Shown here piece after piece: positions 43,948-54,599 of a stretch of DNA of 64,000 nt; position 1 is the first letter of the stretch, and each line of letters begins with the position of its first letter. A model generated the notes under the pieces. It saw nothing but the letters and a program-made list of their open reading frames with translations. It did no database searches and was not told the origin of the DNA. The position numbers and the translations under genes are program-made. Origin of the DNA: Streptomyces sp. SLBN-118 (GTDB taxonomy: Bacteria; Actinomycetota; Actinomycetes; Streptomycetales; Streptomycetaceae); NCBI RefSeq assembly GCF_006715635.1, contig NZ_VFNP01000001.1:434001-498000 (forward strand), read 5' to 3'.

Positions 43948-46683
43948 GTGCTGATTGGACGACAGCGAGAGCTCGCTACGCTGAGTGAGCTGACCAGGAA
44001 TGCCGCACGCGGAACGGCAGTGATCGTGCGAGGGGATAGCGGCGTGGGCAAGAGCGCCCTGCTCCGCAGGGTGCTGCGCCGAGCGAGAGCCGACGGGCAT
44101 CTCGTCCTCTGTGCCACGGCCGACGCTTTGGACACACCGATCGATTTCGGTGTCGTCCACCAGTTGTTGGACGACGTCGCCGAAGAGCAGCTGGACAAGA
44201 CCGTCCAGGCGGCCATCGCCGACCTCCACGCTCCGTACCGGGCCGCGGCCGCTCTCACCAGCCCGGACCGCAGGGTCGTGCTGGGGATTGACGACCTCCA
44301 CTGCGCCGACACGGCCTCGGTCATGTGGCTGGGGAAGCTGCTTCGCCGACTGGATGGCCTGCCGATCACGGTGATCGCCACGATGGGTCCCGGGGTCCCG
44401 TCCGGCGACGAGGACCACATCGGCACGCTGCTGCCGCTGTTCCGGCACCGCGTCTGGCTCACCCCGCTCGGCGACGCAGAAGTCGGTGAACTCGCCGAAT
44501 CGGTGCTCGGGGCTGAGCCCGAACCCGACTTCGTCACCGCCTGCCGCACGGCCACCGGCGGCATCCCCGCCCTGCTGCACGCCCTGCTCCGGTCCATACG
44601 CACCCATGGAGCGGCGCCGGACGCCGACACCGGCGCCGATCTCGCCGGCTACGTACCTGCCGAGGTAGGCCGAACTCTTCAGGCCACGCTGCGGGCCTAC
44701 GGACCCGAGGCGGTCGCAACCGCCGAGGCAGCCGCCGTACTGTCCGGGCCACCAGCACCGGCACCGGCAGCCGACCTGATCGCCTTCGCCGCCGACATGC
44801 CTCAGCCGGCCGTCGAAGACAGCCTGCACACGCTCACCGCCACCGGACTGATGATCCGGGCAGAGGCCGGCACCGCCTTCAGCAGCCCGGTCGTCTCCGT
44901 GGCCATTGCCAATGAAGTGCGGCCCAGCCGCCATCAGGAACTCCACGCCCGCGCGGCGCGGTTCCTGATCGACCAGGGAGCCGCCTGGGACTGTGTCGCC
45001 CCTCATCTGCTGAACGCCCCGCTGGGCCAGTCGTGGGTGGTCGACGCCCTGCTCCTCGCTGCCGACGAGGCAATGGCGGACGGAGACCGCGCCGCCGCAC
45101 TCGGCTGTCTGCGTCGTGCTCTTCGCGAACCCATGCCCGACCCGGTTCGAGCCCGGGCGCTTGCTTCCCTCGGTGAGGCCGAACTGGCCCACTGCGTGCC
45201 CAGCGCGGTGCACAGCCTCCGCCGAAGTCTGGATCTCGCCACCGCGCCCGGCGAACAGGCCGCGGCGGCGCGCTCGTTGTCCGCTGCCCTGTTCACCCTG
45301 GATCGCTACCCCGAGGGGCTCAGCGTGCTGGAGGACGTCTCCGAGCGGATCCGCGCGGCCGGACCGCTGGACGCCCTGCGTCTGGAGATCGACCTCGTCT
45401 ACGCCCGGGTCAGCCGCACCTCCACCGCCGCCTCGGGGATGCCCCGGCTGATGGCGATGGACCTGGCCGAGGCCGAGGGACCCGACGTACAACGGCCGCT
45501 CTCCGCATTGCTCTCACTCCGTTCGATCATGGACGGAGGCAACGCGGCGGACGCCGTCACCTATGCCCAGCAGGCCATGAGTGGCGGGGTCTGCCCGGCG
45601 GACGACGAATCCTTCGTCTACACCGCCCCCATCCTGGCACTGGCCGCGGCAGGCCGCTCCGATCTCGCACTGACCCACGTCAACGCGAGCCTGGACGCGG
45701 TCCGGGCGGGAGGGTCCACAATCCGCTCCGCTTACCTCGCAACGCTACGGGCCGGGGTCAACTACCGCGTCGGCAACGTCGCCGGATGCGAGGCCGACGC
45801 GCGCGCCGCCGTCGAGTCGCTGCGGGGTGTCGGCGCCGGACCGACCACCAGTCACAGCGTGGCCATGTGGACGGACGCACTGGTCAAGCAGGGCCGTACG
45901 GAGGAGGCCGAGCAACTGCTCGCCGACCACGGGCTGACCGGCCGGCTCAACCCCCACTGGGCCAATGACTTCACCGCGCTGGTCCGCGGCCGGCTGAGGA
46001 TGGTACAGGGCCGTGCCCAGGAGGGCCTTGCCGACTTCCTCCACGCCGGAGCCCGTGCCCGGACCCGCCTGATGGGCGGACCGGCCGTGCTGCCCTGGCG
46101 CTCCGAAGCCGCCCTGGCCCACGCCTCCCTCGGCGCATACGAAGAAGCTGCTGCACTGGTCGAGGAAGAGCTCACTCTTGCCCGGGCGTGGGGCGTACCG
46201 GAGGTCACCGCGGTGGCGCTGCGCGCTGGTGGACTCATCACCGGAGGCTCAGCGGGCGCGGAAATGCTCCGTGAGTCCGTCCGGCTGCTGGAGCCGTCCA
46301 CCGCGCGCTTCTCGTACGCGCAGTCGCTCGCCGACTACGGGGCGCTGGTGCGACAGAACGGGCAGCCTTCGGCCGCGCGGAACTGGTTGCAGCAGGCGGT
46401 GAGCGTAGCCGAGCAGTGCGGGGCGACCGCCGTGGCCGGCTTCGCCCAGGAGGAGCTGCGGGCCGGCGGTTACCGGCCGGAGCCCCGCGGTTCACACGGG
46501 GTGGGGGCGCTGACCCGCTCGGAGCGCCGGGTCGCGGACCTCGCTGCGGAGGGCCTGACGAACAAGGAGATCGCGGCGCGGCTCTTCGTCGGTCTGCGAA
46601 CCGTCGAGGTCCACCTCAGCAACGCGTATCACAAGCTCGGTATCAGTGGCCGGGCCGGACTGGCGGACGCTCTCGCCGCCTAG
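43948..46683 (+). CDS. LAL-type LuxR regulator (ATPase + HTH), copy 1
   Basis: This 911-residue regulator belongs to the large ATP-binding LuxR (LAL) class. The Walker A motif is RGDSGVGKSALL (about residues 28-39), Walker B is VVLGIDDLHCAD, and a long tetratricopeptide-like helical middle follows. The C-terminal LuxR HTH contains LTRSERRVADLAAEGLTNKE and RLFVGLRTVEVHLSNAYHKL. The GTG start at 43948 has GGGG upstream. It converges with acs across a shared terminator. It is a clear paralogue of the frameshifted copy at 51153 and probably controls the acetate genes or its own promoter. Confidence 0.9.
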   Translation: MLIGRQRELATLSELTRNAARGTAVIVRGDSGVGKSALLRRVLRRARADGHLVLCATADALDTPIDFGVVHQLLDDVAEEQLDKTVQAAIADLHAPYRAAAALTSPDRRVVLGIDDLHCADTASVMWLGKLLRRLDGLPITVIATMGPGVPSGDEDHIGTLLPLFRHRVWLTPLGDAEVGELAESVLGAEPEPDFVTACRTATGGIPALLHALLRSIRTHGAAPDADTGADLAGYVPAEVGRTLQATLRAYGPEAVATAEAAAVLSGPPAPAPAADLIAFAADMPQPAVEDSLHTLTATGLMIRAEAGTAFSSPVVSVAIANEVRPSRHQELHARAARFLIDQGAAWDCVAPHLLNAPLGQSWVVDALLLAADEAMADGDRAAALGCLRRALREPMPDPVRARALASLGEAELAHCVPSAVHSLRRSLDLATAPGEQAAAARSLSAALFTLDRYPEGLSVLEDVSERIRAAGPLDALRLEIDLVYARVSRTSTAASGMPRLMAMDLAEAEGPDVQRPLSALLSLRSIMDGGNAADAVTYAQQAMSGGVCPADDESFVYTAPILALAAAGRSDLALTHVNASLDAVRAGGSTIRSAYLATLRAGVNYRVGNVAGCEADARAAVESLRGVGAGPTTSHSVAMWTDALVKQGRTEEAEQLLADHGLTGRLNPHWANDFTALVRGRLRMVQGRAQEGLADFLHAGARARTRLMGGPAVLPWRSEAALAHASLGAYEEAAALVEEELTLARAWGVPEVTAVALRAGGLITGGSAGAEMLRESVRLLEPSTARFSYAQSLADYGALVRQNGQPSAARNWLQQAVSVAEQCGATAVAGFAQEELRAGGYRPEPRGSHGVGALTRSERRVADLAAEGLTNKEIAARLFVGLRTVEVHLSNAYHKLGISGRAGLADALAA

Positions 46684-46736
46684 CCCACGCCTAGCCCCAC
46701 CGAGCCACAGGCCGGGCCGGGCCACAAAAGCGCAAA

Positions 46737-46775
46737 GGGTGCCGGGCAGTGGGGGGAAATCACTGCCCGGCACCC
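46737..46775. terminator. Bidirectional terminator between LAL copy 1 and acs
   Basis: A perfect 15-bp stem (46737-46751 with 46761-46775) surrounds a 9-base loop between the two convergent genes. Confidence 0.85.
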
Positions 46776-46830
46776 GGTCTGTGCGGCGGCCCGTTTCTAC
46801 GGATCACCGCTGTGTGGTGGCGCGGTGGAC

Positions 46831-48786
46831 TCAGTCCCCGTCGGCTGCGGTCGGCAGCTTGGACTGGATGAGGTCCATCACGGAGGCGTCGGTGAGTGTT
46901 GTGACGTCACCGAGCTGTCGGTTCTCCGCGACGTCCCGCAGGAGCCGCCGCATGATCTTCCCGGAGCGGGTCTTGGGGAGTTCGGCGACCGGCAGGATCC
47001 GCTTGGGTTTGGCGATGGGGCCGAGTGCGGCACCCACGTGGTTGCGCAGTTCGGTGACCAGCCGCGCGTCCTCGTCGGCGGTGCCGCGCAGGATCACGAA
47101 GGCGACGATGGCCTGCGTGGTGGTGGTGTCGGTCGCGCCGACGACCGCCGCCTCGGCGACCTTGGGGTGGGAGACGAGGGCGGATTCGACCTCGGTGGTG
47201 GAGATGTTGTGCCCGGACACCAGCATCACGTCGTCGACCCGGCCGAGCAGCCAGACGTCGCCGTCGTCGTCCTTCTTGGCGCCGTCACCGGCGAAGTACT
47301 GGCCCTTGAATCGGGACCAGTAGGTCTTTATGTAACGCTGGTCGTCGCCCCAGATGGTGCGCAGCATCGACGGCCACGGCTTGGTCAGCACCAGGTACCC
47401 GCCGGAGCCGTCCGGCACTTCCTCGCCCTTGTCGTCGACGACGGTGGCCGCGATGCCAGGCAGCGCCCGGTGCGCCGAACCAGGCTTGGTCTCGGTGACG
47501 CCCGGCAGCGGCGAGATCATCATCGCGCCGGTCTCCGTCTGCCACCAGGTGTCCACGATCGGGCAGCGGTTGCCGCCTATGTGCTCGCGGTACCACATCC
47601 ACGCCTCGGGGTTGATCGGCTCACCGACCGAGCCGAGGATGCGCAGGGACGACAGGTCGAACTTGGCGGGGATGTCGTCACCCCACTTCATGAACGTACG
47701 GATGGCGGTCGGCGCCGTGTAGAGGATGGTGACCCCGTACTTCTGCACGATCTCCCAGAACCGGCCCTGGTGCGGAGTGTCGGGCGTGCCCTCGTACAAC
47801 ACCTGCGTCGCGCCGTTGGCGAGCGGCCCGTACACGATGTACGAGTGGCCGGTCACCCAGCCGACGTCCGCAGTGCACCAGTACACGTCCGTCTCCGGCT
47901 TGAGGTCGAAGACAGCGTGGTGGGTGTAGCTCGCTTGGGTGAGATAGCCACCTGAGGTGTGCAGGATGCCCTTCGGCTTACCTGTCGTACCCGAGGTGTA
48001 GAGGATGAACAGCGGGTGCTCCGCCTTGAACGCCTCGGGGGTGTGCTCCACGGACTGGCGCTCGACGAGTTCGTGCCACCAAACGTCCCTCACGTCGGTC
48101 CACGCGACGTCCTGGCCGGTGCGGCGAACCACCAGCACGTGCTCGACCTGCGGACACTTGGCGACCGCCTCGTCGACTGCGGGCTTGAGGGCCGAGGCCT
48201 TGCCGCGGCGATAGCCGCCGTCGGCAGTAATGACCAGCTTGGCGTCGGCGTCCTGGATACGGGCTGCGAGCGCGTCCGCGGAGAAGCCGCCGAACACCAC
48301 CGAGTGGACAGCGCCGATACGCGCGCAGGCCAGCATCGCGATGACCGTCTCGAGGATCATCGGCATGTAAACGGCGACCCGGTCGCCCTTGCGGACACCG
48401 AGCTCGGTCAGGGCATTCGCGGCGCGCGAGACCTCGTCCTTGAGTTCGGCGTAGGTGATCGAGCGACTGTCTCGGGGTTCACCCTGGAAGTGGATGGCCA
48501 CCCGTTCGCCATGGCCTGCTTCGACATGCCGGTCCACGCAGTTGTATGCCACGTTCAGCGTGCCGTCCGCGAACCACTTGGCGAACGGCGGGCTCGACCA
48601 GTCCAGCGTCTCGGTCGGCTCGGTCGCCCAGGTCAGGCGCCTGGCCTGCTCGGCCCAGAAACCCAGCCTGTCGGCCTCCGCCTCCTTGTACGCCTCTGCC
48701 CCGGTGTTGGAACGGGCGACCAGCTCGGCGGGCGGGGCGAACCGTCGTTCCTCCGTGAGCAGGTTGGCCAGGCTTTCGTTACTCAA
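46831..48786 (-). CDS. acs: Acetyl-CoA synthetase
   Basis: The 651-residue enzyme converts acetate, ATP and CoA to acetyl-CoA. It has the acyl-adenylate signature [11 protein letters not shown] (about residues 262-272), the [19 protein letters not shown] acetate-binding loop, and the C-terminal catalytic Lys610 in [10 protein letters not shown], the usual site of regulatory acetylation. The length matches the family. A TTG start at 48786 follows GAGGTACGAGAAA. It lies downstream of actP in the same direction (81-base gap), giving a uptake-and-activation unit for acetate. Confidence 0.95.
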   Translation of the reverse strand: MSNESLANLLTEERRFAPPAELVARSNTGAEAYKEAEADRLGFWAEQARRLTWATEPTETLDWSSPPFAKWFADGTLNVAYNCVDRHVEAGHGERVAIHFQGEPRDSRSITYAELKDEVSRAANALTELGVRKGDRVAVYMPMILETVIAMLACARIGAVHSVVFGGFSADALAARIQDADAKLVITADGGYRRGKASALKPAVDEAVAKCPQVEHVLVVRRTGQDVAWTDVRDVWWHELVERQSVEHTPEAFKAEHPLFILYTSGTTGKPKGILHTSGGYLTQASYTHHAVFDLKPETDVYWCTADVGWVTGHSYIVYGPLANGATQVLYEGTPDTPHQGRFWEIVQKYGVTILYTAPTAIRTFMKWGDDIPAKFDLSSLRILGSVGEPINPEAWMWYREHIGGNRCPIVDTWWQTETGAMMISPLPGVTETKPGSAHRALPGIAATVVDDKGEEVPDGSGGYLVLTKPWPSMLRTIWGDDQRYIKTYWSRFKGQYFAGDGAKKDDDGDVWLLGRVDDVMLVSGHNISTTEVESALVSHPKVAEAAVVGATDTTTTQAIVAFVILRGTADEDARLVTELRNHVGAALGPIAKPKRILPVAELPKTRSGKIMRRLLRDVAENRQLGDVTTLTDASVMDLIQSKLPTAADGD

Positions 48787-48867
48787 TTTCTCGTACCTCG
48801 TGGTCTGTTGCAGATGGTCGAACGATGGAGGGCCTCGGCGGGGACGCCGGGAGGGCAGTGGGCGGGG

Positions 48868-50508
48868 TCAGTTCGCGCCGATGCCCGTCAGCGAGCGGAT
48901 CTCCAGCTCCGCGTGCTTTTCTGCGCCGCGTTCCTCGGGCCGGGACAGCATGGTGCCGAGCCACCCGAGCAGGAATCCGAGTGGAATGGAGATCAGTCCC
49001 GGGTTCTCCAGCGGGAAGAGATGGAAGTCGGCGCTCGGGAACATCGACGTCGGCTTGCCGGAGACCACCGGGGAAAAGATCACCAGCAGCAGGGAAGAAG
49101 CCAGGCCGCCGTAGATGCTGGACAGTGCGCCCGTGGTGGTGAAGCGCTTCCAGAAGAGGCTGTACACGATGGTCGGCACATTGGCGGACGCCGCGATCGC
49201 GAATGCCAGCGCCACCAGTGCCGCTGTGTTGAGCTTGTCCGCCTGCATGCTCAAGGCCACCGCGACAGCTCCGATGGCCACCGCCGACCAGCGGGCCACC
49301 CGCACTTCCTGCTTCTCGCCGGCCTGGCCCTTGCGGATGACATGGGCGTACAGGTCATGGGCGAAGGAAGCCGAGGATGCCAGGGTCAGTCCGGCCACGA
49401 CAGCCAGGATGGTCGCGAAGGCGACCGCCGAGATGACGGCGAGCAGCGCTGCTCCGGTGGTGGACGCCGGGCCGCCGCCCAGTTCCTCGGCGAGCATCAG
49501 CGCGGCGGTCGTACCCCCCGGGTTCGATGTCTTGATCGATTCCGGGCCGACCAGCGCCGCCGCGCCGAAACCGAGCGCGATGGTCATGAGATAGAAGATG
49601 CCGATGATCGCGATGGCCCAGTTCACGGAGGTTCGCGCGGCTCGGGCGGTGGGCACCGTGTAGAAGCGGACCAGGATGTGCGGAAGACCTGCCGTGCCCA
49701 GTACGAGGGCGAGGCCGAGGCTGATGAAGTCGAGCCGGGTCAGCGAGCTGATGCCGTACTTCAGCCCCGGTTCGAGGAACGCGTCACCCTTGCCGCTGGC
49801 ATCGGCCGCAGAGCCGAGTAGCGAGGAGAGGTTCCAGCCGAAGCGGTTCATCACCAGAACGGTCAACAGCAGCGCGCCTGCCATGAGCAGGCCCGCCTTG
49901 ATGATCTGCACCCAGGTGGTGCCCCTCATCCCGCCCATGGTGACGTAGAAGATCATCAGCGCACCGACGCCCAGGATGATCCACTTCTTGGCATCGTCGC
50001 CGGAGACCCCGAGCAACAGCGCGACCAGCGAGCCGGCGCCGACCATCTGGGCCAGCAGGTACACGATGGAAACCACGATGGTGGAGATACCGGCGGCTGT
50101 CCGGATCGGACGCTGCCGCAGCCGGAACGCGAGGATGTCCGCCATGGTGAACCGTCCGCTGTTGCGCAGCGGTTCGGCGACGAGCAGCAGGGCCACGAGC
50201 CAGGCGACCAGGAATCCGACCGAGTAGAGGAAGCCGTCGTAGCCGAAGAGGGCGATGGATCCGGTGATGCCGAGGAAGGAGGCGGCGGACATGTAGTCGC
50301 CCGAGATGGCGAGACCGTTCTGGAAGCCGCTGAACGACCGTCCTCCGGCGTAGAAGTCGGTGGCGCTCCTGTTGTTTCTGCCTGCCCAGACGGTGATGCC
50401 CAGGGTGATGGCCACGAAGAGCAGGAACAGCGCGATGATCATGGTGCGGTTCTGCGAGGCGCTGGACGCGGCGAGCGTGCCGTTCCCGAGAAGTCCAGGG
50501 CTGTTCAC
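48868..50508 (-). CDS. actP: Cation/acetate symporter ActP
   Basis: This 546-residue SSS-family protein has the actP signatures: ATDFYAGGRSFSGFQNGLAI, SGDYMSAASFLGITGSIALF, MGGMRGTTWVQIIKAGLLM and about 13 membrane segments. ActP imports acetate and related short acids with sodium or protons. The GTG start at 50508 overlaps the stop of the DUF485 gene. DUF485-actP pairs are conserved and the small protein is thought to be an accessory subunit. It is followed by acs. Confidence 0.93.
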   Translation of the reverse strand: MNSPGLLGNGTLAASSASQNRTMIIALFLLFVAITLGITVWAGRNNRSATDFYAGGRSFSGFQNGLAISGDYMSAASFLGITGSIALFGYDGFLYSVGFLVAWLVALLLVAEPLRNSGRFTMADILAFRLRQRPIRTAAGISTIVVSIVYLLAQMVGAGSLVALLLGVSGDDAKKWIILGVGALMIFYVTMGGMRGTTWVQIIKAGLLMAGALLLTVLVMNRFGWNLSSLLGSAADASGKGDAFLEPGLKYGISSLTRLDFISLGLALVLGTAGLPHILVRFYTVPTARAARTSVNWAIAIIGIFYLMTIALGFGAAALVGPESIKTSNPGGTTAALMLAEELGGGPASTTGAALLAVISAVAFATILAVVAGLTLASSASFAHDLYAHVIRKGQAGEKQEVRVARWSAVAIGAVAVALSMQADKLNTAALVALAFAIAASANVPTIVYSLFWKRFTTTGALSSIYGGLASSLLLVIFSPVVSGKPTSMFPSADFHLFPLENPGLISIPLGFLLGWLGTMLSRPEERGAEKHAELEIRSLTGIGAN

Positions 50509-50867
50509 ACCTCACCTCGGGCCGGGGCGAGAGGGGCGATGGCCGGCTGCGCGGCGAACCGCAGCGAATCGGCGAGCGGGTCCAGTCGCTTCTTCGCGTG
50601 ACGGGTGTAGAGCCAGGCGATGACGAAGGTGGAGGCGAACTGCGCCAGACCCAGCAGCAGGGCGATGTTCACATCCCCGATGACCTTGGTGGCCACCAGG
50701 TGCGGTGCATAGGTGCACAGGACGACGTAGAACACATAGAAGAGCAGAAACGCACCAGTCATCGAAAAGCTGAAACGCCTGAAGCGGCTGCGAAGTTCGG
50801 CGAAGCTCTTGGTGTCGCGTATGTCCGAGTACTGCGTTTCCTGAGGCGGTTCGGGCGGGCTGGACAT
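50505..50867 (-). CDS. DUF485 family small membrane protein
   Basis: The 120-residue protein contains FRRFSFSMTGAFLLFYVFYV and the second helix NIALLLGLAQFASTFVIAWL, then YTRHAKKRLDPLAD, the two-helix layout of DUF485, found directly upstream of actP. I chose ATG 50867 with GGAG upstream; an earlier in-frame ATG at 50915 extends the protein without conserved sequence. Its stop overlaps the actP GTG start (GTGA). Confidence 0.85.
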   Translation of the reverse strand: MSSPPEPPQETQYSDIRDTKSFAELRSRFRRFSFSMTGAFLLFYVFYVVLCTYAPHLVATKVIGDVNIALLLGLAQFASTFVIAWLYTRHAKKRLDPLADSLRFAAQPAIAPLAPARGEV

Positions 50868-51020
50868 GAATCTCCGTACGTGCTGATGAGTTGGGGACAG
50901 AGGGATGCCCGGCAAGTGCGCGGGGCGAAGCTCTCCACGGCCGGTGCCGGAGGCTTGTGACGTCGGCGTGCACCGAGGGTCGATCTGATCTCATCAGTGG
51001 CCGACGCGCTACGACCAGCG

Positions 51021-51080
51021 TTACGCACCGTAAGGTCTAGATCTTTCGGTGAGGCTGTGGTCTCTTTCGGTAGGTCCGCC
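51021..51080. repeat. Promoter element, copy 1 of a 60-bp repeat
   Basis: The core TTACGCACCGTAAGGTCTAG and onward to 51049 matches 54725-54753 at 27 of 29 bases. TTACG-CAC-CGTAA (51021-51033) is a perfect inverted repeat, and CTTTCGG occurs twice downstream at similar spacing in both copies. It lies between DUF485-actP and the LAL gene at 51153. Confidence 0.6.
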
Positions 51081-51152
51081 CGTGCCGCGGTGCAAGAATC
51101 TGTCAGCGGCATCCGAGCCACGGAGAGCCGTGAAGGGGGACAGGCGATATCC

Positions 51153-54013
51153 ATGCAGTACGCAGCACACATGACCACCACGCCCGGGCAGCGGGACACC
51201 GCGATTCCGGGTGCGCCTCCCAGCTCGCCCGGCATGGTCCCCGATCTGATCGGACGGGAGGCGGAACTCGCGGAACTTCGGTCCCTGTTGGGGATTGACG
51301 ACCCTGCGATCACGGACCGTGACCACATGTTCGTCCTTGTACGGGGCGGCTTCGGCAGTGGGAAGAGCGCCCTCCTGCGCGCCCTGCTCGATGAGGTGCG
51401 GGCCGACGGCAGGACAGTGCTCGAAGCCTGGGCCGATCCCGGCGACAGCCGCACCGACCACGCCGTGCTGCGGCAACTGCTCGAATCGGCCTCGCCCGCC
51501 CCCTGCGCTCGGGCCTCCGGCGAACCGCCCGAGGACAGCGCGTATCAACGGAGCCTGAACGCCGTGGTCGCCCGGCCGGCCGCCGACGGGCGCCGGCCTC
51601 TGATCTGCGTGGACGACCTGCAGTGGGCGGACGCGGCCTCGCTCCACCTGCTCCGGCGGTTGATGCGCCGGGCCGACGGCTCTCCGCCCGCCGTCATCGC
51701 CTCGCTGGGCCCTGGCACATCACCCGACGAGGACGCGCTCGGCGCCCTCCTGCCACTCTTCCGCGACCACGTCGGCCTTCCCCCGCTCACCCCGCACGTG
51801 ACAGGAGAACAGCTCGCCCGGACCCTTGGGCACGACGTCGGCCGGCCGTTCCTCGACGCATGCCAACAGGCAACGGACGGCAACCACTTTCTGCTGCGTT
51901 CCCTCCTTGGCGTCCTTGCCGCCGCACCCCCGCAGCAGAGGCCCGATCCTGCCGACGGTGAGCGGACCGCGTCTGTCGCCTTCGGCGCGCTGCTGCCCGA
52001 ACTCGCGCCCGCCGTCCGGTCGTTGCTCCGCGGCACCGGAGCCCACTGTGAAGCCGTGGCCGGTGCGGTGGCGGTCCTCGGGTCCCCTCAGCCGGTGGAA
52101 CTCATCGCCGAAGTCACCGCAGTGCCGCAGCCCGCCGCCGAGGACGCAGTGCACACCCTCGTACGTGCCGGGATCCTGCACCAGCGCGGGCAGGGCGTGG
52201 GCATCGCCGCCTCGCTGCTCTCGGACGCCGTTGAACAGTTCGTACCGCCCAGTCGACGCCAAGAACTCCACGCCGGCGCCGCCCGTTTCCTGCTCGGTCG
52301 AGTCGCCGCGCCCGAGCAGGTCGCCCGCCATCTGCTCCACTGCGCCCCCGGGCAGCCATATGCACCCGAGACCCTACGCAGGGCAGCGGTCGAGGCGAGT
52401 GACGCCGGGGCCCACGACCGTGCCGCCCTCTATCTGCGACGCGCCCTGCGTGAACCACTGACGGAGGAGGAGCGGGCGGCGGTTCTCTGTCTGCTCGGCG
52501 AGGCAGAGCTCGAATCAAGCGTCCCGTCCGCCATAGGCGAACTGCGCCGCAGCCTCCAGCTCAGCAAGGGCCCCAGCGAGCAGACGTCGGCCGCCCGCCG
52601 ACTGGCGGGCGCGCTGTTCGCCCTCGACCGCTATCTCGACGCCCTGAACGTCCTGGAACGAACCAGCGCCGCCCTACGCCCGCTCGACCCCTCGTACGCG
52701 CTGCGCCTGGAGATCGACTTCCTGTTCATCAGCCTGGTCGAGCTCGCCTCCGCCGCACGTGCCTATCCGCGGCTGATGGACCTGGCCATGACGGACGCGT
52801 CCGGAACCGCAGTCGAACGTCCCCTGGCCGCATTGCTCAGCCTGCGCGGAGCGATGGTGGGAGAAGACGCGGAGGAGGTGATCCGGCTGGCCCGCGTGGC
52901 GCTGGGCCACGGCTTGGCGCCGGCAGACGACGAGTCGGTCGTCTACCACTGCGCAATGCTCGCAATCGGTGCCGCCGGCCGCCCCGACCTTGCATTCGAT
53001 TACGCGGAGGCGGCCATCGACGAGGCGCGAGCCGGGGGCGCGGTCTTCCAGTACGCGCATGCCATCGCCATACGCGGCAACGCCAACGCGCGGCTGGGCC
53101 GCACTTTGGAATGCGAGGCCGACGCCGATGCCGCCCTGGAGGCGTTGCTGGAAGTGGGAGTGCCGCTCGGAGCCAGCCACACGGTGTTCGCCGTCGCGAC
53201 CCTCGTCGAGTCGCTGACCCGGCAGGGCCGCACCGAGGAGGCACAGTCCCTCCTGGAGCGCAGCGGCATGGACGGGCAGCTCCAGCCGTACTGGATCAAC
53301 GACTATCCGCTGCTCGCGCGTGGCTGGTTGCGCGTGGAGCAGGGCCGGCTGGAGGAGGGCGTCGCCGACTTCCTTGCCTGCGGTGCCCGCACGGTGGCCC
53401 GCAATATGCCGGCCCCCGGCTTCTACCCCTGGCGGTCCGAGGCAGCGCTGGTGCACGCGCGGCTTGGCCACGCCGAGGATGCCGTGCGTCTCGCCGAGGA
53501 GGAGGTGGCGCTCGCCCGGCGATGGGGCGTCCCGGAGATGACGGGGTCGCGCTGCGCGCCCTGGGAATCGTCACCGGCGGGCCCGAGGGCCTACAGATGC
53601 TCGACGAAGCGGTGGGCACGCTGGAGAGGTCACTTGCCCGCTTCCGGTACGCGCAGGCGCTGGCCGACCGCGGGGTCCTGGCCATACGCTGCGGCAGGAT
53701 TGCGGAGGGCCGCGCGGACCTCCAGGAGGCGGTGAGCCTCGCCCATGCGTGCAATGCCGGTGTGGTCGCGGAGGGCGCGCTTCGGGAGCTGCGCGCCCTC
53801 GGCGACCGGCCCCGTACGCGCACCTTCCACGGTGTGGACGCGCTCACTCCGACCGAACGCAGGGTGGCCGATCTCGCCGCGGGTGGAATGACCAACCGGG
53901 AGATCGCCCAGCATCTCTTCGTCGGCCTGCGCACGGTGGAGATTCATCTCACCCATGTCTACGGCAAGTTGGGAATCAAGGGCCGTCAGGGACTGGCGGA
54001 GGCACTGCTCTGA
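51153..54013 (+). pseudogene. LAL-type LuxR regulator, copy 2, frameshifted
   Basis: The frame from ATG 51153 has Walker A GGFGSGKSALLRALL, Walker B LICVDDLQWADAAS and a helical middle similar to copy 1 (for example LAALLSLRGAMVGEDAEEVI against LSALLSLRSIMDGGNAADAV). After PEMTG (about 53541) the reading frame is lost. In the +1 frame it resumes as VALRALGIVTGGPEGLQMLD and ends with a complete HTH (LTPTERRVADLAAGGMTNRE, RTVEIHLTHVYGKLGIKGRQ) at 54013. A single missing base in ACGGGGTC explains it; a sequencing error is possible. Confidence 0.85.
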
Positions 54014-54243
54014 ACCATCTCGTCCTTCGGGCGACGCGATCGCGGGCGAGTGGTGAGCCAGTGGATGATCGCCCACGGTGCAGCGATGACCACGATCGCC
54101 GCGACGAGTGGCGGACCGCCGCCCAGGGTGGAGACGGCCCAGATGACGACTCCGGTCACGGCTGTGAGAATTCCGGCGGAGACCAGGAGAAGGCCGCGAA
54201 CCAGCTTCTCTGCCGGGCGACGGGCTGCGCTGTTGGTCTTCAC
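53986..54243 (-). CDS. Small two-helix membrane protein
   Basis: This 85-residue protein has two membrane segments (GLLLVSAGILTAVTGVVIWA and LVAAIVVIAAPWAIIHWLTT). GTG 54243 overlaps the upstream stop (GTGA). Its end overlaps the LAL copy 2 end by 28 bases, convergently. I know no function. Confidence 0.6.
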   Translation of the reverse strand: MKTNSAARRPAEKLVRGLLLVSAGILTAVTGVVIWAVSTLGGGPPLVAAIVVIAAPWAIIHWLTTRPRSRRPKDEMVQSSASASP

Positions 54244-54599
54244 TTGCGGGTGCCGGGAGGGGTGCGGTGGAGCACGACTGAGTCCCAGGAGTCGAATTCC
54301 TGGTCGTCGAGGGGCGATTGGCACTCGCCCGAGTGCTCGGTAGCCGGCGTCCTCTCGGCGTACATGTTGTGCTGGACAGCGATGTAGAGGCTGCACAGGC
54401 TGAGCAACAGGGCGCAGGAGAGAACGACGATGACGGCGTTGTTGCCGTGCCGGTCGGCACGAGCGGGCACCGAGGGCGGCCACAGTACCTGTGGCGGCGC
54501 CGAACCGGTCGCGGTGACCGGCGCCTCGGCGGGTACCGGCGAAGTCCGGTGCACCACCGGCGGGTTCTCGGCGGTTGCGGGTTGTGGGGTGTGCGGCAT
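54240..54599 (-). CDS. Small single-pass membrane protein
   Basis: This 119-residue protein has a Pro-rich cytoplasmic N-terminus, one membrane segment (NNAVIVVLSCALLLSLCSLY, about 53-72) and an acidic outside tail with a single Cys. It is the first of a coupled pair. The repeated promoter-like element at 54725 lies 126 bases upstream of its ATG at 54599, so it may share regulation with the actP side. Family not recognised. Confidence 0.6.
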   Translation of the reverse strand: MPHTPQPATAENPPVVHRTSPVPAEAPVTATGSAPPQVLWPPSVPARADRHGNNAVIVVLSCALLLSLCSLYIAVQHNMYAERTPATEHSGECQSPLDDQEFDSWDSVVLHRTPPGTRK

